In this document: piece after piece, positions 14,590 to 26,400 of the stretch | Layout of the letters: every line of letters begins with the position of its first letter | How positions within the stretch are numbered: the first letter of the stretch is position 1 | Source of the DNA: Syngnathus acus | Lineage: Eukaryota > Chordata > Actinopteri > Syngnathiformes > Syngnathidae | Length of the DNA: 64,000 nucleotides | NCBI RefSeq assembly: GCF_901709675.1 | Contig: NC_051107.1 | Coordinates: forward strand, 3,970,001-4,034,000 | Reading direction: 5' to 3' | Translations under genes and position numbers: made by a program | The notes under the pieces: generated by a model | Databases searched by the model: none | What the model saw: the letters and a program-made list of their open reading frames with translations, nothing else | Told to the model about the DNA's origin: nothing

Positions 14590-14740
14590 TAGTAAAAACT
14601 ATACTTTACTGTCGTTTTTAAAAGTGAAGACAATTTTAGAATTTCGCAGGCTTCATAAAATGATGTGCCGGGCCGTATCCGGACCCCGGGCCTTGGGTTT
14701 GACACCAATGTCTTAAAATATAGCAGGGGTGTGAAAAAAC
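14590..14740 (-). repeat. hAT-like interspersed repeat fragment, copy 1
   Basis: Reading on the minus strand, this carries 'tttgacacc'-type sequence, the GC-rich core 'ggcccggggtccggatacgg', then 'cacatcattttatga' and 'attgtcttcacttttaa'. The same order of blocks occurs on the plus strand at 17990-18120, so the two are diverged copies of one family in opposite orientation. The core resembles a non-autonomous DNA-transposon family common in fish. No transposase is present. Confidence 0.6.
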
Positions 14741-15584
14741 AAACAAACAGGAAGGCTTGAATTAGATTGCATAAATTTTCAAATCAGTGCCAAGACAAGC
14801 CTCAATAGCCCCGCCCCCTCGCTTCCATTTACACCGGCCGGCTTGTTCCAGGATGTTAAGCGGATATGACAATAAAAGATGGCCACCTGTGCTTATTGCG
14901 GCGGTCATCTGGATTGGTGGGGGGGGGATGTATGGCTTGCGGGGGGGGGCATTTTCCAGCATGGTGCAAAGAGCAGTCACCATCTGCGACTGGCTTTCTA
15001 ACGAGCGGCTTAATAGCTTTCCAATCTTACGCCGCAGGTCCCCACGTTTACATCCATGTGTGCATCTACATGTATGTAAAGTGCTTCGGGGGGGGGGGCT
15101 TCGAGATTTATAGCGCTCTAATCAAAAATCTTACATTCAGTAGATACGGATATAAGATCGCTTTTGTCGTCATGTATATTGCCGGAGAATCCAATTGTCT
15201 CCCATAAGAGCTATGAATGTCGGTCACAGCTCGATAGACTGCGACCATACAGACTTGAATATTTGTTTTATTGAACGCTGATACGACACTTGGCGTAGGA
15301 ATGCCCCGCCGAAAGCTGATATTTCGACTTATTTATGCATCCCTGCACGTATTCAAATGAAGCATGTCTGAAACGATTAATTCACACCTGCCCAATAAAA
15401 GTGAGAAATACCTGCAGGAAAAAAGCGGGGACTTATTTATTCATGAGTTGCAACTATGAAACGGGCATGGCAACGGGGGGAAATAGAAACAATTCGATGA
15501 ATTTAATTTGCTATGATTAAAAAGAATATACATTTGTCTATACATAACCCCGCAGTTCATTAACATGGTACGACCCGTACGTGA

Positions 15585-15780
15585 AGGTTGCCAAGCGGGC
15601 TAATTACAACCCGGCCATTGTTTCTCGTAATGAATTCTCTTTATTAGCATTCTCCGCTGAATGCTTCCACACGCGTGTTGTATTGTGCTAAAGTATTTAA
15701 TGAACCTGCCAGTGACAATTAGCGCAGGGCGCCTTGTACTCTGAGCTCTTGCCATTAATTTGGGCTAATTAATGATGTGA
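15585..15780. promoter_or_regulatory. Candidate enhancer rich in TAAT and SOX-type sites
   Basis: Within 200 bp there are TAATTA (15601-15606), a SOX-like CCATTGTTT (15615-15623), TAATGAATT (from 15628), TTATTAGCATT, a palindromic ACACGCGTGT (15669-15678), CAATTAG, ATTAATT and a terminal CTAATTAATGATG. Clustered homeodomain and SOX sites in a gene-free, repeat-poor block are typical of developmental enhancers. This is a motif-based guess. Confidence 0.3.
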
Positions 15781-15839
15781 TTTTTACAAGAGGGAGTTTA
15801 TTTTTACACCAATCTAAAGTCATTCATTTATTATACTTT

Positions 15840-15960
15840 GTACTTAAAAATATATATATTTTAATATATATTATTATCCTTTTATATATATTATATATTA
15901 ATATACATATATATTTGTATTTTTTTAAATACATTTTTTTTATTAGTATTTTTTATTTGT
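15840..15960. repeat. AT-rich low-complexity tract
   Basis: Nearly pure A/T with alternating TATATA segments and T runs. Comparable tracts lie at about 16785-16870, 17868-17975, 21440-21530, 25360-25445 and 30205-30260. Confidence 0.8.
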
Positions 15961-17031
15961 TTTAAGTCATTTTCAGGTCAGTACGAATGAACTATATTTG
16001 TACTACTGCTGACTTGAATTTGTTTTATTCCAGCGAATTCTATTTGATTGGACGCAGAGATTGCCCCGTTTTCCTATTAGCGCGGAGGATCAGCGGCGGT
16101 TCATTTTATAGCGTTTAACGTCAGGATTTTTTTATTTTTTATCTCTGTGTCTACGTGACCCTTGCTAAGCTAGTTAATGCACAACTACGAGGCGAAGGCA
16201 AAAAAAGGAGGGGTTGTTTTGTGCTAATCGTAAAGGTCCGGGGGGGAAATGTGATGTGCTGGATGCAATGAATCCTTTACCCGAATAGGGAATACGCCAG
16301 CAGGGGTTTCAATTTGTCTCCGGGGCCTTGTGTGTATTACATGCACGTCTGGATGTTTGAAACAAGAACACGTGACGGGTTTAAAGAGGGGCCGCCTTGG
16401 CATGTTTTTTTTTTTTCGGCAGATGGGGGGGTTGCGTCAGCGTTGCCGTTTCCATCCGCCTCAGCCTGCGTTTGCATCAGCATTGACTTTGTCTTGCCTC
16501 AACACATGCAATTCAAGTGAAAAACAAATGTGTCAATAGGCTGCAATCACTAAGGAGAGGAGACGCCGTTTAGTTTCGGAGCTGACGAAACTGCACTTTT
16601 AAACCGTAACCACGTGGGAAAGGCGATTCGGAAATGGACGGCGCTACAAAATCACAAGATGAGAGGCCGCGTTGTTGTTCAGGTAGCCCAAACCATGTTT
16701 TGAGTTCATTCCAGGTCGGCGCAATTGATCCGAAGCGTCTTCCAGCCAAGCACGTATAATATAATAAAATATATTCATAAATCAAATAAATTAAAAAATA
16801 TATATATCGACAAAATAAATATAATTGGTTTTATTTTTAAATATAATTAATTTGATTTTTTTTTTTTTTTTATTCGGAGCATTGAGATGTAAGTGTGGAC
16901 AAGGAGCAGGACGTGCTGAGCCGGCTCCTGTCACTCCCTGCTCGCCCATCATTCTCTTTGTGTCTTGGCGGGGAAGACGGGGAAGGGGGTGGGGTGGCAC
17001 CGGTTCACACCAGCTGACACAAACCCGATAC

Positions 17032-17034
<3 letters not shown>

Positions 17035-17067
<33 letters not shown>
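17035..17067. repeat. (CA)n microsatellite, longest in the window
   Basis: About sixteen uninterrupted CA dinucleotides, the longest pure dinucleotide run seen here. Confidence 0.95.
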
Positions 17068-17070
<3 letters not shown>

Positions 17071-17989
17071 GGGGCTCAGAAAACTTTTTGGTTTGTAGCT
17101 TTGAAATATTCAAGGCTATGTAGTAACGGTCGTGGGGTTCTCAACACACAATAATGTCGGAGATTTAATCAGCACACGGATATCGTATTCTGGGCCCGTC
17201 GTGTGCCCTTCCTCTCCCCTCTGACACAGTGAGCTCCAACCGGAAACTGGGCTCCTTAGCATTCTGCACAGAGAGGAGCTTTTGTCTTGGCTACACAGAT
17301 GCCTCTTTCTCTAAACTCCCTTCTCTGTGGAAGTGTGTGGCAAGTGCGGATAAAAGTTAAGGGTGTCGAAGAAAAGAAAGGAAAGCGGGTGTAGGGGGGG
17401 GAAAAAAAAGTTGGAACGTTACTGGGGCGCGTTTAAAAAGATGCTGTCAGCCTCAAAAGGGGAAATGCAAATGAGGTGGCGTGTTTGGGATGACATCACG
17501 GCGTGTGAGCGTAATCTAAAGTTAGTTTGCACTCGCTTGATGGGAAAACGAGAGTACTGACGGCGTCTTATTAGTCTCCGATGATTAAAAATATTCCGGA
17601 TATTTGACTATTTTCGCATCTTTCGAAAGTGCCTTGATTGAAACGAGCCAGACAGCCTCAACTTTCACCCCTGGTTGCTTCACCCCAGCAGACTCCTTGC
17701 GGAAATGTCGCTGCTATTTCGCCACTGTGCTTTTATGGCCACTTTTACTAGGGGAAGCACTTTGTCTTTGTGACCTCCAAGTGAAGGACAGACGATAAAG
17801 ATCAGACGTATAAATATAGATGCACTCCCGCTCGCCGGCCAAAACATTAGGTACACCTAGACGAGCAAAAAAATAATATAAAAAAAATATTTGTGTATAA
17901 AAATGAAATAAAAATATATTAAAATAATAAAATATAAATATATATATAAATATATATTTTTTATTTTATAAATACATGTATATACACAC

Positions 17990-18300
17990 AATCTATACTC
18001 AAGGCCCGGGGGCCAGATACGGCCCACCACATCATTTGTTGTGGCCCGCGCAGACAAATTGTGGATCAAATTTGTGTCATTAATAGAATTGCAAATTGTC
18101 TTCACTTTTAATAATACCTTTTTTTTTTAACATTTGACCAGTTGTTACTCGTCTGATTTGAAAACGAGTTGTCAGTTTGTTTTGTAGCTTTTACTGTCTA
18201 TAATATGAGGTGCTCATACATTTATTTGGGTTGGCAGTCATAATGGCCCTCCGAAAGAATCTATGACGACAATGTGGCCCGCGAAAAATGATGTGTAGGA
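17990..18300 (+). repeat. hAT-like interspersed repeat fragment, copy 2
   Basis: It starts with 'caaggcccgggggccagata', continues with 'cggcccaccacatcatttgt' and 'gtggcccgcgcagacaaatt', and includes 'attgtcttcacttttaataa'. A second 'gtggcccgcgaaaaatgatg' block near 18270-18292 could be the other end of the element. It matches the 14590-14740 copy in inverse orientation. It is AT-rich inside, has no coding capacity, and is probably a non-autonomous DNA transposon or its remnant. Confidence 0.6.
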
Positions 18301-20027
18301 GCCCATATGTGCATGGACAAGGGACACGCATGGACATCATGACACGTGTTAAAACGGTGCATTAGACTGTAAAAGCGTCGCATTCATCACAAGGCTGTAT
18401 TGCGGTTGATATAAAGCTGGCTGGAGCTGTTTAAACAGCTCAGCAATCTCCACTGACATCTCCCTGATGCATCATTCATGTAGCAGGCCGGAGCACGCCG
18501 ATCAATAACCGAGCACGCATGACGCAGCGCGAGCGAGGAAACCGTGATTTCCCACAACGCTCGCCCTGCCGGCGGCACGGCCACGCCCGCCCTCTCTGCG
18601 GCAGTCGGGGAGATGACTCAGGCCCACTCGTACAGTAAACGTCGTCTTATGTGGCGAGCATCTGGGATTGGCCCCTCCCCTCCACCGCCACCATTTTGGA
18701 ACAGCTGCGGCCGAGGCTTTCATGTCTGGCGGTGGAATGCGGGACGGCAAAGGTAAATTACAGGGGAAGCCGGAGCGACGTCGTAACGCGGGCGGAGGTC
18801 AATTTGCGCCTTGAGGCTTCTGGATTTGGACATTTTTTTTCAAACGGTGTCGCTGCCACAGATGTGGGCTCGCCAGTCACGGGCCGTGACAAACGACCGG
18901 ACCGGACCACTTGCGAGCGTTGGCTTTGCCCACCGCAAGCATGTTTGACTAGTTTGTGAACATGCGAGTGTCGTATAATCCATCATTCAAGTCCATGTGG
19001 GCGTCTTTTTTTTTTTTTGGTGGGAATAGAACGTTGGGAAAGTTTAGTGCGAAATGAAACAACCAAGTCAATAAGTCAAAAACTTGTTTGGGTTTACGCT
19101 ACTTCCTGCAACAGGAACCACTTGCAAGTCTTTAAATACACGCCGGTTTGCAAAAAGTGCAGTTTAGGGCTTCCTTTGCGGGGCTCCTAATGTTGTTGTT
19201 AGCGAGCCACAGCCAAGAATCAAAAGGCTGCGGAACCGATTAAACGTGCGTAATACGCAGCTGTGAAAATGGCCCCCGTTTGGATATAAATATCGACGAT
19301 CGGCTGGGGTGAGTCAGGTCGCTTTCGGAATTGTTGTTTTGCCATCTCTGAGAAAAACGTCAATGTTGGGAAAAGTTGACAGGCCGGCACAGGTCTTTGT
19401 TTTGATCAAAGGAGTCGAGGGTTAGCGTTAATGGACGCCGGGATAAAAGGATTTTTTTGGGGTTTTCAGCCAAGTCATCACAAGCAGGCTAACGTAGCGT
19501 TCAGTTCCTGAACGGTAACATCATCTTGTCCTTTTTGATGCCAGGCCAGATTGTTCTAGAAGGGCACGAGCTGCTACACTTGCTTATCAGCAGAAATACC
19601 TTCGCCAAGCGTAAAAAATAAATATCTCAGATGACGCTAAAAGCATTTGTGGAAACGGCGGCGCAGACCAAAGATGAAAGGAATTAAACTATGACCGGCA
19701 CGGTTGCCGAAACCGATTTGAATCGGAAAATCGTATTTGGAAATCGGTGACCGTCATTCTGAATCATCCTGAAAGAGCTGCACAACAAATATGAATTGAT
19801 TTAACGTTGCCGATAACTTATTTGAACCGAAACGAATCACTGAATCAAAAAAATAGAATCACCCACATGAAATCGGGTCATTTATTAATCGTCATTTTCA
19901 GAAATACGTATTTAAATGTGATTTATTTCGGTTTTCCTTTCATCGCCTCTCATAACAGTAAGCGATACCGGACTCACTATATCCATTTTGAGGCGAGAGT
20001 GATGTGAATGCACCGGACGCCCCCGTC

Positions 20028-20052
20028 TTTTTTTTTTTTTTTTTTTTTTTTT
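20028..20052. repeat. Poly-T homopolymer (T25)
   Basis: Uninterrupted run of about 25 T. Similar A or T runs of about 17-25 lie at 35189-35209, 48729-48750, 49624-49648 and 54685-54701. Confidence 0.9.
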
Positions 20053-20468
20053 AAATGGTGCAGCGGAGCAGAGCCCCCGCTGCGCGAGTGCTGTCGTATC
20101 CTACGCAGAGGCGGAGAGAGCGAGAATTTTGACACAACGCCAGGCCGACCTCATTTCCCCCGACTCGGCTCGGGGAGCGTGTGCGCTGTCGTGGCGCTGG
20201 CCCAGCTGGCGGATCTCCGCCCTGCACTTTAGACATGTAACACAAGCCGTACCGCCATTCTCACACACACACACACATCCAATCAAAACGACCTCACGCA
20301 CACATATTGCAGATAATCCAGCTACTTAAGGGATCTTGTCATGTAACAAAGGTTTGCAGGAGGCATTTGCAACAACCATATAAGCTAATTCTTAGCCACG
20401 TGTGGGCGCTAGCTAAAAATGCTACGAGGGCCAATAATAAGACGATTGGATGTAGTGACACACTGACA

Positions 20469-20489
20469 GTGTGTGTGTGTGTGTGTGTG
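20469..20489. repeat. (GT)n microsatellite
   Basis: Ten GT dinucleotides. A (CA)n run lies about 190 bp to the left at 20262-20277. Confidence 0.85.
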
Positions 20490-23011
20490 CATCCCTGGCA
20501 AGCTTCCCTCCCCAACAAGGAACTCATTGACCTGGATCGGTGCAGAGCCGAGCCGCGCCCCTCCTCACGGCTGCTGCAGCGACCAGAAAGGGAGGGAGCG
20601 AGCGAGAGAGCCCCTGGCGGCTGCACTGTGAACCTTTTGGCCCCAATTGATTCCCACGTTTTATGAGTCTAATTTTTCTTTTCTCGGTCGACGCTACACG
20701 CGTCGTAAAAACAGTCTGACTCGTCTCGGCTTTTAGTGCGGAATACGAGCGTGCCCGGCTGTCCGGGTTGCGGCGAGTTAATCTGTCACTCATTGGATGA
20801 ACGTGGCGTTGAATGGATTAGCCTTTCGCTAGCTAACTTTTAGACTAGACTGGGTCATTGCTTGATTTTGTGCACCAGACTCTGAGGACTCAACGTGAAG
20901 TGGTTTAAAAAAAACAAGCAGATCCTGATTGACATTTGAAGGTATTAGAAGCTAATTTTGCCCCGCCCATTGCCTTCATTATTATTTTTTTATGCTGTTA
21001 GCTTGAAGACTAATTTGCGGTGAGTACACAATGTCCTGTGCCAGCCTTCAAACCGCAAGCCTCTGGCATTCAAAAATTCCAATGTGAAAAAAAAAACCAT
21101 GCAAACACGGAAGTACTGATGAGCTTTGCCACTTCTGAATTTTTCTTTGTACATTTTTCTGTTGCGTCGGAAGCTCGGGAGCGTTTCTAAATCGGGAGTA
21201 CGGCTACTCGGCATCACAGAGACAAATTTGCGAGTGGGAGTGAGTTGGGCTTTTAAGATATAAATAGGAAAAGAGTTCAGAGGAGCCATCTTTTTAGGGA
21301 CGATTCGTGCATCGGAACGTCAAGCTAAGTCTTTGAAATGACAACGTAGATGACGACGGGACCAGACAAAGGCGGACGGGCGGGCGAAGTTTATTTGTCA
21401 TCTGTCGACTTATCATTATTAGTCTTGCGTGCGTTTATGTGCAAAATATTTATATATTCATATATTTTATTTTACATATTATTTATATTCATATATTATA
21501 TTATTTATTATGTTCATCCATATTATTGTCTACAAGGTTGCTCATTCACTATAATGGAAGCAAGAAAACAAATCAATCAGCTTTTGTCGTGTCTATTTGT
21601 GGCTTGAAATCAAATTTGCACAAGCACTCTGTCAGGTAAAAGATCACAGCGGACACGTGTGCATGTGTGGTCGGCCGCGATTGGCTGGCCCGGCACACTC
21701 CCCCCATCATCCGAACCCCTCCTCTTTGCCTCCGGAGTGGTTCAGACACACAGGCCTGGTCGCCATGACGACGGCCACGTCAGGCGGCTAGCCTGGTGTA
21801 AATATCTCCCCTCCTGTGAAGCTCTCTGCCTTTTCCTCAATTTATCCCGACCTCCCGCCATACATATATCGTTATCCTGCGTGACAAAATCATTTCTCAC
21901 AGATTGTCTGCCTATTCACGTATTTAGCGCGCTACTAGCACAACACGTTTAAGGGGAATTTAAAAAACCAATCTGATTAGTTGTGACTCAAGTGGACTGC
22001 GACCACTCCCACAGCGGCGCACACCTCCCTCTGGTCGATCCGCCAGCCAGTTATTAGCCTCTGCTAGGTGCAAATGACTCGCAGCATTCAAGTGGGGGGG
22101 ACGTACTTGAAACGGCTTAAAGTCTCCAGAGGCGGACAATGTCAGGATATCAATCTGCGAACACTTTCGTAATCATTCCACAAGGTTGTTTCCGTCAGAA
22201 AAAGTAATTGATTCAAATTAATTCAATCACAAAAGGAAAGCCAACTATGATGAAAATCATGACACCTCTCCCCGCCCTTCCCACTCCTCAAACACATGAC
22301 TTCAGGTGATGTTGTTGCTGTGGATGAAGTGAATTCTTGGAAAAGCTCCACGTGTGCTCTTCCCGGACACCGAGCGGGCGTCACATTGTGGACTGACCGC
22401 TCGGCTGTGACTCACTCCTTCCGATAACGAGAAGGGCGAAACGATGGCGAGCGGAAGAGCCTCACTTTCCCACCCTCGTGAGCGAAATGTGTTATCGAGA
22501 CAGCCTGATTCCGGGATGATGCGCAAAAAAAAAAAAAAAAAGGGAAACCTGCAGAGCAACACGGCTTGAATTATTCATCGGCGAGACAGAAAGGAGCAGG
22601 CAAGGTGAGAGGAAAGGATGGAGGATGCGAGAAGGGAGGGAGGGATGGCGCAGGAGTCTGAGCTGCCTGTTCCCGACGGTCACGTTCGCGCTGTCTGAAA
22701 CCCGAAAGACGCGACACACACGCCGAGACAAAACGCTCCAAACACATCGAGAGTCTGGATGAAGGGCGGGAAGATCACACGCTAAGACAGACAAACGTGG
22801 GAGGTGGTTTACAAAAAAAAAAAAAAGATGGCGGCAGACATGGCGAGGTCAAATGAGGAGAAGCATGGCGGGAAGTCAAAGAAGCACTTAAGAAGCAACA
22901 CTTTCCAGACAGAGCTTTTTTTTTTTTTAATTGCCTCCTTTTAATACGAGCGACAGGCTTTGTGTCTGGCACATGCAGAAGAAAATGTACACATAAGATC
23001 CAGAGCGAGCT

Positions 23012-23030
23012 AGAGAGAGAGAGAGAGAGA
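23012..23030. repeat. (GA)n microsatellite
   Basis: Nine GA dinucleotides, one of the few GA-type dinucleotide tracts in the window. Confidence 0.85.
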
Positions 23031-23260
23031 TCATTTGAGGAGACGGAAGCTGGGAAAAAAAAAAAAAGTCGAGTGGATATATGTGCACGCAGCTGGGCGG
23101 AGGAGGAAGAAGATAGACAGCACTGCTGCAGTGGCAAAGACATGTCCCTCGTGCAAAACACACACACCAAAATCGACGTGGCACATCAGCGCCGAGAGTC
23201 GCGGCAGACGCACCTGCACGCGCACACGCTGTCACGCTTCGCCGCTAGATTTCACACGAC

Positions 23261-23466
23261 TGATATTTATCACTTGGAGAGACGCGAATAAATGCATATA
23301 TTAGGTCACATGATGCAATGAATTTAGCAGAGCATGGCGGCTAACAAAGGAAAAAAAATGCTAACTGATATTTGTCACGCAAATAAATAGACGGATATTA
23401 GGTCACATGATACCATGACTTTAGCGTAGCGTGGCAGCGACAAAGGCTAGCAAAACATGCTAACAT
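23261..23466. repeat. Direct tandem duplication, unit about 105 bp
   Basis: Two adjacent, diverged copies: about 23261-23365 and 23366-23466. Both begin with 'tgatattt(a/g)tcac'. Both then contain 'atattaggtcacatgat', 'ccatgactttagc' or its variant, 'gcgtggc'-type sequence and 'aacaaagg' or 'gacaaagg'. Both end in 'atgctaac'. Divergence of roughly 20% plus small indels suggests an old duplication. No function is apparent. Confidence 0.75.
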
Positions 23467-23499
23467 TAGCATGGATGTAATCCCAAACCGGTCTAATCA

Positions 23500-26400
23500 A
23501 ATGTTACAATTTGGCCTGCAAATGTAGGTGACTCTGATAAGGTTTTAACCTTTGACCCTGACAGACTCAAAGTCAACAAGCGAGCCGGTGACACGACAGC
23601 TAACGTCGCCCTGTTAGCTCAGTGGCACGATCTGAGTTTTATGTCCATATAAGGGCGTCTTAATCCCACCCCCACCCCCGGTCTAAAAAACCCAAGTCCC
23701 GTCAGTTAAGACCATGATCCATCCATACGGGCTGGCGCTAAGCTCAGCACGATGCTAGCCGTAGCGTAGCGTGACTGAGGCGCATTACGCCAGTCGGCCC
23801 CCGTCGAGTGCGAGGCAACTTGCGTGTCCGGCCTGGGTGTGCGTTTGGATGTAAGTGTAATTACATGCGCTTGGCTCGCAAAAAAAGCTGTGGGCATGCG
23901 GCGGGTGGGAATGGTCGCATGATCGCGTGCACACTTTTGGCGCATCCATCTGTGTGCCTACGACCGCTAGTCAGGCAGCCAGATGAGCGGCCATCGTTGC
24001 TCTTCCTCCTGCCGAGGCTGTGAAACCAAGAGATAACCGATACCACGTATGAAAATAGAAATGTGTGAGAAATTTGAGCTCGATGTGTGGCTTGATGTAA
24101 AAAAAAAATATTTTAGCGCCTCCCTGTGGCAAATTGCGATACTTATGCAGCACCAATTAACTCATTCACTGCCAGCCCAGGATTTAGCCGTCAATGGCAG
24201 TGAAGGAGTGTCGATTGAGCGTGTGAAAAATTTCAAGTCGGCCTGACGGGTTTTTGTGGGGTTTAAACGGAAAAATCGACGCATTAAGGACTTTTTGGGT
24301 CGAGCATTTTAATCAGGACGCTGAGAACTGTCAGACTTCTTTCAAGTCCGTTAGATCTGTACAACTTCAGATAAAAAAGACTGCCTCCAGTGTCTTAACA
24401 CGGTCAATTCGAAGGTTTTTTTTTTGTGGATTAAGATCGACTGCATGTGAAATTACAAGTCGATGCCTAACCTCGCCGAAGACATTGCCGCCATTTTGCT
24501 CCGAGCAACACAGAGAGGTGAGAGGTCACGGAAGGGTGTTTTTGTTTGTGCGGCCAATCTGCTTAATCCACTGTGACATTTAAAATTTGCAGAGAGGGAG
24601 GTCGAGACGGAGGAAGCGTTCCATAAATGTATCGATTCCGTGAATGGCAAAGTGTAAACACAAAGGCGCCGTTGCATAATGCATGAGAGGATCATGTGTG
24701 TGTGTTTACATGGATGAAACTAACCTGGCGGCGACGGGGCGGATCTGATATTTCGGTTTGCGCAGATTTGAGACTTTTGATGCACGATTAGCGCAGAGAG
24801 CTAGCGGACGTGGATGTTCGAGCGGCACGCTTCTCGACACTCCGCTATCAATCAAGTCTTCCCGGAAGGAAGGGAATGTGCTTGCGTTTGTGCTTCTGTC
24901 AATCAGCCAGCTAGATGGCCGTTCCATCCGTCCGTCCGTCCAGCAAAAGCCGATCGAGTTGTGTGTCAAATGTGACGGTGCCTTTAAAATTGACCCGTGA
25001 GCACTCCCCCCCCCCCAACTGGAGGTTTGCCCGCCTGCCATCGGAGCGCTCCAACTGGCGCCAAGTTCCACACTCGCCTCGCATGACTGCCAGCCTACGC
25101 CATCCCCCCCCACCCGCCTCCCCCTACGGTTTCTGCTTATTTAAAAATCCTTTTCAGCAATTGTACTTGGCACTTTGTGTGCTGAGTGAGACGTGCGCAG
25201 CCTGAAAAAAGAAACGCTCGACTCTGTTATTTCGTGGGTGTCGAAAAAAAAACAAATTTGACGTGTCTTTGAAAAAGAAGATGAAGACCTGTCGTTGATG
25301 TGTTTCTTAAATATGAGTCTTGAGAAAGATGGTATTGAGGTCACGTTCTCTTGAAAAAAACCCCCATTAAATATTAATATTAAAATGATTAAAATAGATA
25401 AATAAATATTTTAATGAATAATTATCTTAAATAAATAAATGTTCCTAAATTGTGGCAAAAGAAAAATGACGTGGGAGGATGGTTGCCACGGGGCAAGGTC
25501 ATGCCAAGCATCACAAAACAGCACTGGCGAGAAAAATTAAGCAGGATTAAAAAAATATATATCACCAAAGTCCAGTAAAAGCAACATTCCAGCCAAGAAT
25601 ATGACATTAATACGAAAAAGAAGGGCAAACGCTGCATTCTGGTGTCATATTGTTCCAAAAAAAAATAAAAATATGGGAATCTTTCCACCAGCAGGAGTCA
25701 AACCACTGGAATGTGAGGGTTGGCTCCCCTGCCTCATTGCCGTCATTTTTTTCCTCCATAACAACAATAAACGATCACATTTACAATTTCCATCCTCTGA
25801 TGGCCGCCTCGGTCTTGCCTTCTCCTTGAGCTCATGTTTTGCTCTCTCCGCCTACTCGGAGGTAAATATTTCTTTAAGCCCCGTCACATCAGTCCGTTTC
25901 CCAGGACAAGCACCTGCTTTCCCCTCCCGATTTATTTGTTATGAATTCCACTATTATGGACGTCTCATCTTCGCTATTTGTCTCCTGCTTGCAGTCAGCA
26001 GCTGACACGCCACGGGATGTGTGTGTGTGTGCGAGAAAATGAAGAAATGTGAGCATGTCGATGCTCATGAGGAGAATCAGGTGACGGGGCGCCGTCAGAC
26101 CAAAACAATAACACAGCAGCTTGCACGTGTGCACACACACACAGCTGTCAAAAGTCAACCCCCCCCCGCCCTTAGGTTTTAACCTTTCTGATCACATGCC
26201 CTAAAAAAAAAAAAATTTCTACAATGGTTCGATGCGACAATACAACAATAGAGTCAAGTTTGTATTTCCCTTTATTTGATCGGGCCCATACTGCTGGAGA
26301 GAGCTTCGAGAATTGCCCCCGCCGCTAATCGGATTAGGAAGGACAAATCAGTACCGGGGAGGCCCGGATTGACTGAAGCCTACAGATGGCTCCTTTTGTT

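Larger units (their letters stand above)
8701..15500. other. Gene-free intergenic DNA, second part
   Basis: No supportable exon, RNA gene or transposase was seen. The stretch contains several (CA)n/(GT)n microsatellites, two perfect palindromes (9325-9338 and 10072-10090), a fragment of a hAT-like repeat (about 14590-14740) and two low-repeat blocks, at 8760-8990 and 14336-14475, that look more like regulatory DNA than like repeats. Confidence 0.55.
15801..23250. other. Gene-free intergenic DNA, third part
   Basis: No exon was recognised. It contains AT-rich tracts, (CA)n/(GT)n and (GA)n microsatellites, the second hAT-like repeat copy, a T25 homopolymer at 20028-20052 and GC-richer unique DNA at about 18480-18960 that shows no protein similarity I can recall. 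Confidence 0.55.

Noticed and set aside
23615-23625. TAGCTCAGTGG, an exact tRNA A-box
   Set aside because: No B-box (GGTTCGANTCC) or acceptor-stem pairing occurs in the next 100 bp, and the following sequence is C-rich low complexity.
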